Shown: positions 28,312 through 36,915 of the stretch, one piece after another
Layout of the letters: the number at the start of each line of letters is the position of its first letter
How positions within the stretch are numbered: position 1 is the stretch's first letter
Assembly (NCBI RefSeq): GCF_013386165.1
Contig: NZ_JACAOS010000022.1
Location: 289,369-353,368, forward strand
Length of the DNA stretch: 64,000 bases
Direction of reading: 5' to 3'
DNA from: Pseudomonas gingeri
Lineage (GTDB): Bacteria; Pseudomonadota; Gammaproteobacteria; Pseudomonadales; Pseudomonadaceae
The notes under the pieces: generated by a model
Told to the model about the DNA's origin: nothing
What the model saw: the letters and a program-made list of their open reading frames with translations, nothing else
The model's database searches: none
Translations under genes and position numbers: made by a program

Positions 28312-29163
28312 ATGGCTAAAATTATCGGCATCATCGTCGTATTCGCGAGCGTGCTCGGCGGGTACGTGCTTTCCCACGGCAAGATCGCCGCGCTGATCCA
28401 GCCCTTCGAGGTGATGATCATCGGCGGTGCGGCCCTCGGTGCGTTTTTGCAGGCCAACCCCGGCTACATGACGATGCACGTGATCAAGAAGTCCTTGAGC
28501 ATGTTCAGTTCGCGGTTTACCCACACCTTTTACCTTGAGGTCCTGGGACTGATCTACGAGATCCTCAACAAGAGCCGCCGTGAAGGCATGATGGCGATTG
28601 AAGGCGATATCGAAGATGCCGCCGCCAGCCCGATTTTCGCCAAGTACCCGGCAGTGCTCAAAGACGAGCGCATGACCGCCTACATCTGCGACTACCTGCG
28701 GATCATGTCCTCCGGCAACATGGCGCCCCATGAACTCGAAGGGCTGTTCGACATGGAGCTGTTCTCCATGAAGGAAGAGCTCGAACATCCGGCCCACGCC
28801 GTGACCGGCGTGGCCGATGCCATGCCCGGTTTCGGTATCGTCGCGGCGGTATTGGGGATCGTGGTGACCATGGCTTCCCTCGGGGAAGGCGACCAGAAAG
28901 CCATCGGTATGCACGTGGGTGCGGCACTGGTAGGTACCTTCTTCGGTATTCTCGCCGCCTACGGTTTCTTCGGTCCATTGGCGACTTCCCTGACCCACGA
29001 TGCCAAGGAAGAGCTGAACATCTACGAAGCGATCAAGGCCTCCCTGGTGGCCTCGGCCTCCGGCATGCCGCCTTCGCTGGCTGTGGAGTTCGGGCGCAAG
29101 GTCCTGTATCCGAAGCACCGTCCCAGCTTCGCCGAGCTGGAACAAGCGGTTCGCGGTCGCTGA
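28312..29163 (+). CDS. motA: Flagellar motor stator protein MotA
   Basis: MotA is the four-helix stator subunit that uses proton flow to turn the flagellar rotor. The 283-aa protein has hydrophobic helices near residues 2-20, 28-45, 170-190 and 200-222. It has the P-G-F-G-I-V-A-A-V-L-G motif with the conserved Pro of the third helix. The cytoplasmic loop has the R and E residues that contact FliG. The start at 28312 has no strong Shine-Dalgarno but agrees with the family. motB begins 3 bases after the stop. Confidence 0.97.
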   Translation: MAKIIGIIVVFASVLGGYVLSHGKIAALIQPFEVMIIGGAALGAFLQANPGYMTMHVIKKSLSMFSSRFTHTFYLEVLGLIYEILNKSRREGMMAIEGDIEDAAASPIFAKYPAVLKDERMTAYICDYLRIMSSGNMAPHELEGLFDMELFSMKEELEHPAHAVTGVADAMPGFGIVAAVLGIVVTMASLGEGDQKAIGMHVGAALVGTFFGILAAYGFFGPLATSLTHDAKEELNIYEAIKASLVASASGMPPSLAVEFGRKVLYPKHRPSFAELEQAVRGR

Positions 29164-29166
29164 GTC

Positions 29167-30201
29167 ATGGAAAACAATCAGCCGATCATAATCAAGCGCG
29201 TCAAGCGCTTTGCCGGCGGGCATCACGGCGGCGCCTGGAAAATCGCCTTCGCCGACTTCGCGACGGCGATGATGGCGTTCTTCCTGGTGTTGTGGCTGCT
29301 GTCCACCGCGACCCCGGAACAGAAGATCGCCATCGCCGGCTACTTCAAGGACCCGATCGGCTTCTCCGAGAGCGGTACGCCCTACATCATCGACCTGGGT
29401 GGCTCGCCGGTGCTGGCGCCGGACAAGACCCTCAGCCCGGAAGTCAAATCCCAGCCGCAGCCGGACAAGGTCACGGTCGACACCGATCAGGTCGAGAGCA
29501 TGGCCGAGCAGGTGGAGAAAGAGCGCCTGGAACTGCTGATGCAGGAGCTGCATAAAAAGGTCGACGAGAGCCCGGAACTGCAAAAGTTCAAGGACCAGAT
29601 CAAGTTCGAGATCACCCCCGATGGCCTGCGTATCCAGATCATGGACGCGGAAAACCGGCCGATGTTCGACTCCGGCAGTGCACGTCTGAAGCCTTACTTC
29701 GAAGACATCCTGCTGGCCATGGCCGACACCATCAAGGCAGTGCCGAACAAGATCAGCGTCAGCGGTCATACCGATGCCAAGCCCTACACCGGCACCGGCG
29801 GTTTCGGTAACTGGGAGTTGTCGGCCAACCGCGCCAACGCGGCCCGGCGTGCCCTGGTGGCTGGCAGCTATCCGGACGAGCAAGTGGCGCGGGTGGTGGG
29901 CTACGCCTCCTCGTCCCTGTTCGACAAGGCCGACCCGTTCAATCCGGTCAACCGCCGTATCGATATCGTGGTCTTGACCAAGAAGGCGCAGAAGGCGATC
30001 GAAGGTGAGCAGGGCGCGGATGACGCGGCGCCGACGCCTACCGAAGGGCAGGGGGCTCCGGGCGAGGTGCCGGTGGACCCGAACGCCGTGCCGGCCGACA
30101 AGCAGCCGCTGCCGGCCCACGAGGTGCGGCAACGCTTGAACATCTTCGAGGATGGGGTGTTGAAGATGGATGAGCCGGGCAAGCCCAAGACGGGCTCATA
30201 A
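29167..30201 (+). CDS. motB: Flagellar motor stator protein MotB
   Basis: MotB anchors the stator to peptidoglycan and carries the proton-binding aspartate. The 344-aa product has one transmembrane helix at ~28-48 with Asp30 in A-F-A-D-F-A-T-A-M-M-A-F-F. A plug/linker region follows. Then comes an OmpA-like peptidoglycan-binding domain at ~150-275 (S-G-H-T-D, N-W-E-L-S-A-N-R-A, N-R-R-I-D-I). The last ~60 residues are acidic and Pro-rich. A terminator follows. Confidence 0.97.
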   Translation: MENNQPIIIKRVKRFAGGHHGGAWKIAFADFATAMMAFFLVLWLLSTATPEQKIAIAGYFKDPIGFSESGTPYIIDLGGSPVLAPDKTLSPEVKSQPQPDKVTVDTDQVESMAEQVEKERLELLMQELHKKVDESPELQKFKDQIKFEITPDGLRIQIMDAENRPMFDSGSARLKPYFEDILLAMADTIKAVPNKISVSGHTDAKPYTGTGGFGNWELSANRANAARRALVAGSYPDEQVARVVGYASSSLFDKADPFNPVNRRIDIVVLTKKAQKAIEGEQGADDAAPTPTEGQGAPGEVPVDPNAVPADKQPLPAHEVRQRLNIFEDGVLKMDEPGKPKTGS

Positions 30202-30224
30202 GCCAGACAGCCAAGTCAAACAAG

Positions 30225-30247
30225 AAGGCCGCGATGATCGCGGCCTT
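30225..30247 (+). terminator. Terminator between motB and rsgA
   Basis: AAGGCCGCG (30225-30233) and CGCGGCCTT (30239-30247) form a 9-base-pair stem with loop ATGAT, followed by GTTGTTT. The genes on either side converge here. Confidence 0.85.
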
Positions 30248-30262
30248 GTTGTTTCGGTCACC

Positions 30263-31294
30263 TCAGTAGCTGTCTTGCGGCAGGCTGGCGATGATCGAGC
30301 GGTAGCTGTTCATCCGTTGCTGCTGCACGCGGCCGTCTTCCAGGGCCTTGAGCAGGGCACAGCCGGGTTCGCGGTCGTGCTTGCAATCGCGGAAGCGGCA
30401 GGTGCCGATCAGGTCGTTGAATTCGATAAAGCCGGCTTCGACATCGGCACGACTCACATGACCCAGACCGAACTCGCGAATACCCGGGGAGTCGATCAGT
30501 TCACCGCCGCCGGGGAAGTGGAACAGCCGGGCGGTGGTGGTGGTGTGGGTGCCCTGGCCGGACAGTTCGGAGAGTGGGCCGACGCGGGTGTCCACCTCGG
30601 GCAGCAGGCTGTTGACCAGCGAGGACTTGCCGACCCCGGACTGGCCGACGAACACGCTGATGCGCCCGTCCAGTTGTTGCTGGAGCTGTTCCATGCCGTT
30701 GCCGTGATGGGCCGACACTTCCAGCAACGGATAACCCAACTGCCGGTAGACCGCCAGCAGCGCATTCAGCGCCGGGGCATTCTGCTCGTCGATCAGGTCG
30801 AACTTGTTCAGCAGCAGCAACGGTCGGATGCCGGCGTGTTCGGCGGCCACTAGGTAACGGTCGATCAGGTTGGCGTGGGGCTCAGGCAGCGGGGCGAAGA
30901 CAATCACGATCATGTCGACGTTGGCCGCCACCGGCTTGAGCTGGCCACGGCTGTCCGGGCGCTTCAGTTCGGTGGTGCGCGGCAGTTGCGCGACGATCAC
31001 CCCGATGCCCTGGTTGCCGGCGCGCCAGACCACCTGGTCGCCGGTGACCAGCGCCGGCAGGTTGGCCCGCAGGTGACAGCGGAATACCTGGCCCTTGAGC
31101 TCACCTTCCAGCGCCTCGACTTCGACCTGCACGCCGAAGTGCGCGATCACCAGGCCTGTCTGCTCGGTGCCCAGGTCGCCGCCTTCCAGTGCCTCAACGG
31201 CCTGGGACTCGCGTTTGGCGGCGCGTGCGGCGCGTTCGCCCTGGATCTTTTCGATGCGCCAGTTCTGGCGGCGGTTGAGCTGGCGTTTGGCCAT
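30263..31294 (-). CDS. rsgA: Small ribosomal subunit biogenesis GTPase RsgA
   Basis: RsgA is a circularly permuted GTPase that checks late 30S ribosome assembly. The 343-aa product has an OB-fold at ~40-115 and the permuted GTPase order N-K-F-D (G4), G-Q-S-G-V-G-K-S-S-L (G1) and D-S-P-G (G3). It ends with a C-terminal zinc knuckle C-R-F-R-D-C-K-H-X5-C. It is divergent from orn, the usual arrangement in Pseudomonas. Confidence 0.96.
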   Translation of the reverse strand: MAKRQLNRRQNWRIEKIQGERAARAAKRESQAVEALEGGDLGTEQTGLVIAHFGVQVEVEALEGELKGQVFRCHLRANLPALVTGDQVVWRAGNQGIGVIVAQLPRTTELKRPDSRGQLKPVAANVDMIVIVFAPLPEPHANLIDRYLVAAEHAGIRPLLLLNKFDLIDEQNAPALNALLAVYRQLGYPLLEVSAHHGNGMEQLQQQLDGRISVFVGQSGVGKSSLVNSLLPEVDTRVGPLSELSGQGTHTTTTARLFHFPGGGELIDSPGIREFGLGHVSRADVEAGFIEFNDLIGTCRFRDCKHDREPGCALLKALEDGRVQQQRMNSYRSIIASLPQDSY

Positions 31295-31405
31295 GGGTGT
31301 TCCGTGTCGTTGAATCGGCGGGGAGGGTCAAGCGGTCGCGAGTTTAGCACGCCCGGCAAGCGCGGCCTGCGCTAAACTGTGCGGCTACGCCGAGGAGCCC
31401 CCCCC

Positions 31406-31948
31406 ATGCAAAACCCACAGAACCTGATCTGGATCGACCTGGAGATGACCGGCCTGAGCCCGGACACCGACGTCATCATCGAAATGGCGACTATCGTCAC
31501 CGACAGCAATCTCAACACCCTGGCCGAAGGCCCGGTGATCGCGATCCATCACAGCGATGAGATCCTGGCCGGCATGGACGAGTGGAACACCCGTCAGCAT
31601 GGTGGCTCGGGCCTGACCCAGCGTGTGCGCGACAGCCGTATCGACATGGCCGAAGCCGAAGCGCAAACCATCGCCTTCCTGGAGCAATGGGTGCCGAAAG
31701 GCAAGTCGCCGATCTGCGGCAACAGCATCTGCCAGGACCGGCGTTTTCTCGCGCGCCACATGAAGGCCCTGGAAAACTATTTCCACTACCGCAACCTGGA
31801 TGTCTCCACCCTCAAGGAGTTGGCCGCACGCTGGGCACCGGAAGTGCGTGACAGCTTCCAGAAGGGCAGCACGCACCTGGCGCTGGACGATATTCGCGAG
31901 TCGATTGCCGAGTTGCAGCACTACCGCAAGCACTTCATCAAGTTCTGA
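31406..31948 (+). CDS. orn: Oligoribonuclease
   Basis: Orn degrades 2-5 nt RNAs, including pGpG from c-di-GMP turnover, to mononucleotides. The 180-aa product has the DEDDh exonuclease motifs: W-I-D-L-E-M-T-G-L at the N-terminus, the central I-C-G-N-S-I-C-Q-D-R-R-F-L and H-L-A-L-D-D-I at the end. The ATG at 31406 gives the standard N-terminus, with GAGGAG upstream. Confidence 0.97.
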   Translation: MQNPQNLIWIDLEMTGLSPDTDVIIEMATIVTDSNLNTLAEGPVIAIHHSDEILAGMDEWNTRQHGGSGLTQRVRDSRIDMAEAEAQTIAFLEQWVPKGKSPICGNSICQDRRFLARHMKALENYFHYRNLDVSTLKELAARWAPEVRDSFQKGSTHLALDDIRESIAELQHYRKHFIKF

Positions 31949-32031
31949 GTCGCACCGCGGGTTAGCTGCGCCCTTTTGGGGCGCGGCGCAAATCAGTAGA
32001 CTGCGGGCCTTTACCTGCCCGGATCGCCATC

Positions 32032-32643
32032 ATGTTGCTGATGCTCTACCTCGTCGCCATTACCGCTGAAGCCATGACCGGCGCCCTGTCGGCCGGACGC
32101 CGCGGCATGGACTGGTTCGGCGTGGTGCTGATCGCCTGCGTCACCGCCCTGGGTGGCGGATCGGTGCGCGACGTGTTGCTGGGGCATTACCCGCTGACCT
32201 GGGTCAAGCACCCGGAGTACCTGGTGCTGACCTCGGTCGCGGCCCTGGTGACGGTGTTCATTGCGCCGTTGATGCGCCACTTGCGCTCACTGTTCCTGGT
32301 GCTCGATGCCCTGGGCCTGGTGGCCTTTACCCTGATCGGCTGCATGACCGCCCTGGAAATGGGGCAAGGCATGATGGTGGCTTCGGTCAGTGGGGTGATC
32401 ACCGGGGTGTTTGGTGGGGTGCTTCGAGATATCTTCTGCAACGATATTCCCCTGGTCTTCCGTCGTGAACTCTACGCCAGCGTCTCGTTCGCCGCTGCCT
32501 GGTGTTTTCTCGGCTGTACCTACTGGCAGTTGCCCAATGAACAGGCGATTTTGATCACGCTGTCCGGTGGTTTTCTGCTCCGCTTATTGGCGATTCGCTT
32601 TCATTGGGAAATGCCAAAGTTTGTTTATAATGACCAGGCCTAG
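32032..32643 (+). CDS. TRIC (UPF0126/YicG-like) cation channel family protein
   Basis: This 203-aa inner-membrane protein has seven predicted helices made of two repeated three-helix units. Each unit contains the family glycine motif: G-G-G-S-V-R-D-V-L-L-G and G-V-F-G-G-V-L-R-D-I-F. Bacterial homologues form trimeric monovalent-cation channels; the physiological role is unclear. It lies between orn and the accessory cassette. It is probably part of the core genome rather than of the cassette, because its base composition matches orn. Confidence 0.88.
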   Translation: MLLMLYLVAITAEAMTGALSAGRRGMDWFGVVLIACVTALGGGSVRDVLLGHYPLTWVKHPEYLVLTSVAALVTVFIAPLMRHLRSLFLVLDALGLVAFTLIGCMTALEMGQGMMVASVSGVITGVFGGVLRDIFCNDIPLVFRRELYASVSFAAAWCFLGCTYWQLPNEQAILITLSGGFLLRLLAIRFHWEMPKFVYNDQA

Positions 32644-32777
32644 TGGGCCTATCTATCTATTGTTTGATCCCTTATTGTTGATTCGTTGTGCCGGGGTCTG
32701 ATCAATAAATTCCGTTTTTCTTTAGAAAAGGACTGCGCGTAGCCTTGTGACTCATCAAGAGTAATAAGGATATTGCG
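32644..32777 (+). promoter_or_regulatory. A/T-rich upstream region of the four-gene cassette
   Basis: This 134-base gap is clearly more A/T-rich than the core genes beside it and should hold the cassette promoter. No -35/-10 pair stands out. AAGGA about 8 bases before the ATG at 32778 is a good Shine-Dalgarno. Confidence 0.4.
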
Positions 32778-35700
32778 ATGCTTGAGTCTTTTCCCCCCGG
32801 CAGCCGCCCTGCGCGCGCCCTGGTGCAGGGCGCAAAGCTACTGTTTGACTATGGCGCGAACCATTATGAGGTGTCGGGTAGTGCCTTGAACAAAGACAGC
32901 CTGATCTACCTGGATGCGGTTCGGCGCACCTTGAAGAAATACGCTGTTTCTTTACCGGGTCTTTATCTGAAGGATAGGGAGATCTACGCGGCACTGGGTG
33001 AAAAGGCCTATGTTTTAGGTCGGATTTATACGCAAGGGACGCATGAGCAACGCATTATTTATCCCTGCTTTCGGGAGACGTTTGTATTTGATTTCATAAA
33101 GGAAATACCGACCTTTTCTCTCTGGACGGCGATGAATGACGGATCACGGGATGAGTATGTCGCCCTGAAGTCGCAGTTGATAAAAACGCCCGCCGCCGAA
33201 GAGCACCGAATCAATTTTTTGCTGACCCAGGATTTCACGACCCAGGCCCGGTTGGAAGGCGGTAACTTCAGGGAGAAAAAAGAAGAGCTTGGGTTTCTGA
33301 ATGGACTGCTTTCTCTTTGTCAGGTGGGCGTCGCACAGGCCAGGATAAGGGCGTTGCGGGGGGTGGTCCTGACGCATGCCACGGTCTCCACGACGAAAAA
33401 CAGCCGACGCAAACGAGCCGCCGAACACTCGTTGAATCTCCTGGTGGGGGATGACGTTGCCGATGTCAGGCTCTATCAGGTCATCGCTGCGCAAAGTGTG
33501 ACCGACCGAGCGTCCATGCACATGCTTTCTACGTACTACACGCGATGGAAAGGGCGTATCAATACACGGAAAGATTTCATTGATTTCTTGGCAACCATCA
33601 ATCTCCGCTCAGTTCCCCTTGTTCACTTTGTCGGACTTCACCAATTAACCGCCTTGCGAGAGCGTAACCTGGCACAAACGCTTCTTTCGCTACCTAACGT
33701 AAACTCGGCGGAATGGCGGCGGATGCTGTTCAGTGTCCATGAGGAATTTACGACTGCCAGGGGAAGAATCCTGACGGGCGCACTCAGCCCAGGCAATCGT
33801 CCTTATTTAAATCTGGACACCACCTATACCTTAAGCAATAGCCGCTTGCTGATAGGTTATGCGTCTTCTGCCGCAGAGGGTGTGCCTTTTGATGGGATTG
33901 TCAATGTTATAGGGCATGGCATTGATATAGAGGGTCACGTTCTCGGGCACGCAGAAAAGGTTGCGGATTGGCTGTTCAATAATTTACTCACTGCCTATGC
34001 CGGGGACGGATTCAGAAAGTTAAAAGTTGTCAATTTTCAGTCCTGCCATATTTCTCAAGGGCTGGCCACCCACATCACGCTTCTTCTTTTGGAGAAGGCC
34101 CGGCCTCATTTTGAAAAAGATAAAGTTCCCAATGTACTTGTTGTCAGCAGTCCCAGCGCATCGCTTGTCTTAACCGCCGAGCCACCCCTCGGGCACCTGT
34201 CGAGCCGCTGGCAAGAGCAGTATCTGGTTTTTCCGGGTCATGTGCTCAAGGCGTTCAGACACCTCATCAATACCTACCCCAATATTCAGCTGGCGGTCAG
34301 CGAGCATTTTGAATGGCCGGGTCATGATCCCGATTTGAGCAACCCTTCATTCGTGGAGTACTTGAAGAGCACCAACGTGCTCAAGGTGAGTCGGATATCT
34401 CCGACAGAGCGTTCCGAGCTGGAAACCGTATCGATCAAGTATTTCAGGGGGGTTGTCACAGAGTATTTTAATGCCCGGCAGCAGGGTGTTGATGAGTACA
34501 GCCAGCTCATCCAGGAACATTTTCCCGAGAATGTTGATGCGATTCGCTCATTGGTCAAGGTGGCCTCTATCGCGGAGGCCTCACAGCTATTGCCGGTCGG
34601 TGAAATTAAAACCATCAAAAAGGTGGTGGCTTTTCTGGCGAATTTGAAACAGGCCAGGGCGCGACGTGATTTCGTGGGCGGCTATAGCCTGTATACGAGC
34701 ACGAAGTTGAAAGTTCTGATTGATCCTTATGATCCTGCCGGTCCGTTAAAGATAAGGAGCTTTACGGACGTGATTTTCGGGTTGTGTGGTAGCCCGGTAC
34801 CGAGCAGCGAGACCAATTACCAGCTTGCTTACAAGAAGCTGTTTCTACTCGATAAGCAGGATTACTTCGAGATGACCAACATCAATCTCGATGCGGCCGC
34901 CCGGCAGTTTTTCAAAAACATACCGCATGTAGAGTTCACTCCGCAGGTGTTCCATTCCTTTCAAGAGGCGAGCCCCCAGTCGAACACCATCGTGGTGGAC
35001 TCCGCTCTGCGGCAGGGTCTTGTGGGCAGTGAGCAGTTCGGCGTGTCGACGCGGGACCTCAGGGCGCTGCTCGAATCAGGCGAGGACAGCAGGATGCTTC
35101 CCGCTATCGAGCAGTTGGAAAGCAGCCTGCGGCAAAAGAAGGCGCTGCTGCGGGACTCGACGTCCTTGAGAAACCTGCAAGAGACCCAGGAAAACCTCGG
35201 CCGCGCCAAAGCCGCCGTCGAGAAGAAACAACTGTCCCCCGCCGTGCTGAAGACCACTGCGCGGGTGGTCGCCGGCTCCAGTCGGTTACTTGGGGCATTC
35301 GGGGTTTTCGTGGACTTCCGCACCCAGCCCTTCCATCTCGACTTTTCTTCCCTCAGATCGGGCCTGTTCAGCACCAGCGATTCCTTGGCGGTGGTCAAGG
35401 GCGTCTTTGATTTCACCAGCGATATCGGGCCGGCGCTGGCCTTGCGCCTGGCCTCCAGTGCTTCGCGGGCGCTCTGGCAGCCGAGGCTGGATCATCTGTT
35501 TTTCAAGATGAACAAGGTGCTGCTGCCCCTGGATGTGCTGTTCACGGCGGTCAGCCTGTATCGCAATGTCGAAGGTGCGCGGTTGGCGAAGAGCGCCGAG
35601 GAACAGGCGCTGTATATCACCATGACGGTAATCGACGGGGTCTCGTTCGGGGTGAACCTGGCGGGATTTATCCTGATTGGCGTGCCGGGGGTGGGGGTGG

Positions 35701-36863
35701 CGTTGATCCTGGTGGGGATGGCCCTGGCGGTGGTGAATATTCTCTTGAATGCCATCGTCAGCCTGGCCCACCTGGACAACTACCGGTGGGATGAGAAGGT
35801 CGGTCTGTTTTTCAGCAACCTGTTCGGAGCTTCGGCGCTGCCGGGTATTTTGACCCAGCAGCAGATGCGTCAGGCGGCGGATCGGCTGTTCGAGGGCAAT
35901 GCTGATCACACGCAAGGTGTCATCAGTAGCGGCTTGTATGAAGAAGGCATCGATCTGTTGCTGACGCCGATGATCAATGACCGCGACGACAACGACCAGA
36001 CCAACCCGCTCAAGGACATCGGGATGGTGAGCCAGGACACCAGCGTTCGCCAGCAGCCCAGGGGGTATACGTTGTCGCCGTTGGGGCTGGACGCGAATGA
36101 CCTGGAATCCTGGGCGGATGCCAAGAGCAAGGACAAGGCCGGGCAGGTCCACAAGGGCTGGTACCTGCGACGCCGGGATTCTCGCCGATGGCAGGAGCGC
36201 AAGCTGATGGTGACGATGCCGTCGACGCCGAGCACGGGGCTGGAGGTGCTGGATTTTGGCCCGATCCCGACGATCCTCTTGTTCGGCGCCACGCCCCACC
36301 TGCTGCTGGAGGCCAGTCCCTTCGGCTGGGCGGCGGGAGAGTCACCCCAGGAGCAGGCCCTGAACAAATACCAGGTCAGGCTGCATGCCGAGACGCCCTA
36401 CACCCTGCAATTCAAGAAAAGTGAGATGGCGTCAAAGGACTTTGACTCGAACTTTGACGGCTGGACGCAGCTGATCGTCCCGCAGGAGCCGTTCCAGAAG
36501 TTGCCGCAAGTGAGCCTGGACCTGTCCGGCCAGGATCGCGAGACGATGGCGGCACTGGACTTGTCGCAGTCCTCGCTGGAGGTCGCCAAGTTCAAGGGCA
36601 AGAGCCGGTTCCGGCTCGACCTGGTGAACGCCGAAGGGCATGGCGCCTGCGCGCTGGAGCAGGTGGTTCGAACCGTTCAACTGCCGGCACATATCCAGTT
36701 CAAGAGCGGCCAGACACATCCGGTGATGGCGGTGCTGGGGGAGGGCTCGCGGGTCACCCTGAGAAACGCGTCGGGGCGTTCGTTGCTGTTGTTGAGGCGC
36801 GAGGTTCGCCGTTGCGAGATTGAGATACAGGCCCCGGTCAGCGGTTTTGCGCTTTCCGTTTAG
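32778..36863 (+). CDS. TcdA/TcdB-like modular toxin protein A (C80-like protease plus pore region)
   Basis: This is a 1361-aa protein of toxin-like layout. Residues ~1-300 are an unrecognised N-terminal domain with a furin-type R-R-K-R at 210-213. Residues ~300-560 resemble the cysteine protease (peptidase C80) of clostridial toxins: hydrophobic strand, G-H-G with His380, then V-N-F-Q-S-C-H with Cys423 43 residues on, then V-V-S-S-P-S. In TcdB the pair is His653/Cys698. Residues ~760-1020 look like the TcdA/TcdB pore region, with an uncharged ~50-residue hydrophobic stretch at ~947-996. The rest (~1020-1361) is beta-rich. There is no signal peptide and no RTX repeat. The C-terminal half is nearly identical to the gene at 41799. 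Family assignment rests on motifs. Confidence 0.7.
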   Translation: MLESFPPGSRPARALVQGAKLLFDYGANHYEVSGSALNKDSLIYLDAVRRTLKKYAVSLPGLYLKDREIYAALGEKAYVLGRIYTQGTHEQRIIYPCFRETFVFDFIKEIPTFSLWTAMNDGSRDEYVALKSQLIKTPAAEEHRINFLLTQDFTTQARLEGGNFREKKEELGFLNGLLSLCQVGVAQARIRALRGVVLTHATVSTTKNSRRKRAAEHSLNLLVGDDVADVRLYQVIAAQSVTDRASMHMLSTYYTRWKGRINTRKDFIDFLATINLRSVPLVHFVGLHQLTALRERNLAQTLLSLPNVNSAEWRRMLFSVHEEFTTARGRILTGALSPGNRPYLNLDTTYTLSNSRLLIGYASSAAEGVPFDGIVNVIGHGIDIEGHVLGHAEKVADWLFNNLLTAYAGDGFRKLKVVNFQSCHISQGLATHITLLLLEKARPHFEKDKVPNVLVVSSPSASLVLTAEPPLGHLSSRWQEQYLVFPGHVLKAFRHLINTYPNIQLAVSEHFEWPGHDPDLSNPSFVEYLKSTNVLKVSRISPTERSELETVSIKYFRGVVTEYFNARQQGVDEYSQLIQEHFPENVDAIRSLVKVASIAEASQLLPVGEIKTIKKVVAFLANLKQARARRDFVGGYSLYTSTKLKVLIDPYDPAGPLKIRSFTDVIFGLCGSPVPSSETNYQLAYKKLFLLDKQDYFEMTNINLDAAARQFFKNIPHVEFTPQVFHSFQEASPQSNTIVVDSALRQGLVGSEQFGVSTRDLRALLESGEDSRMLPAIEQLESSLRQKKALLRDSTSLRNLQETQENLGRAKAAVEKKQLSPAVLKTTARVVAGSSRLLGAFGVFVDFRTQPFHLDFSSLRSGLFSTSDSLAVVKGVFDFTSDIGPALALRLASSASRALWQPRLDHLFFKMNKVLLPLDVLFTAVSLYRNVEGARLAKSAEEQALYITMTVIDGVSFGVNLAGFILIGVPGVGVALILVGMALAVVNILLNAIVSLAHLDNYRWDEKVGLFFSNLFGASALPGILTQQQMRQAADRLFEGNADHTQGVISSGLYEEGIDLLLTPMINDRDDNDQTNPLKDIGMVSQDTSVRQQPRGYTLSPLGLDANDLESWADAKSKDKAGQVHKGWYLRRRDSRRWQERKLMVTMPSTPSTGLEVLDFGPIPTILLFGATPHLLLEASPFGWAAGESPQEQALNKYQVRLHAETPYTLQFKKSEMASKDFDSNFDGWTQLIVPQEPFQKLPQVSLDLSGQDRETMAALDLSQSSLEVAKFKGKSRFRLDLVNAEGHGACALEQVVRTVQLPAHIQFKSGQTHPVMAVLGEGSRVTLRNASGRSLLLLRREVRRCEIEIQAPVSGFALSV
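35020..36863 (+). repeat. Long direct repeat, copy 1 (shared C-terminal half of the two giant genes)
   Basis: From about the codons for G-S-E-Q-x-G-V-S-T-R-D-L-R to the stop, this segment matches 44218-46049 at both DNA and protein level. Over one stretch of about 195 codons I count seven amino-acid differences. Upstream of it the two genes are only distantly similar. Confidence 0.9.
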
Positions 36864-36915
36864 CTGCAAGCCTGGCGTTTTAAATAAATTCAAACACTTA
36901 AAGGAAATATAAGTG

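Noticed and set aside
32778..33900. Possible DXD glycosyltransferase motif in the N-terminal modules of the giants
   Set aside because: Only isolated D-x-D strings occur (for example D-I-D before the protease region of the second giant), without the surrounding strands or the ~540-residue size of the TcdA/B glucosyltransferase.
35286..36299. Minus-strand frames (337 codons here, 440 at 44280-45602) opposite both copies of the shared repeat
   Set aside because: They occur in both copies only because the DNA is duplicated. Composition is His/Arg/Gln-rich and no start site or domain is seen.
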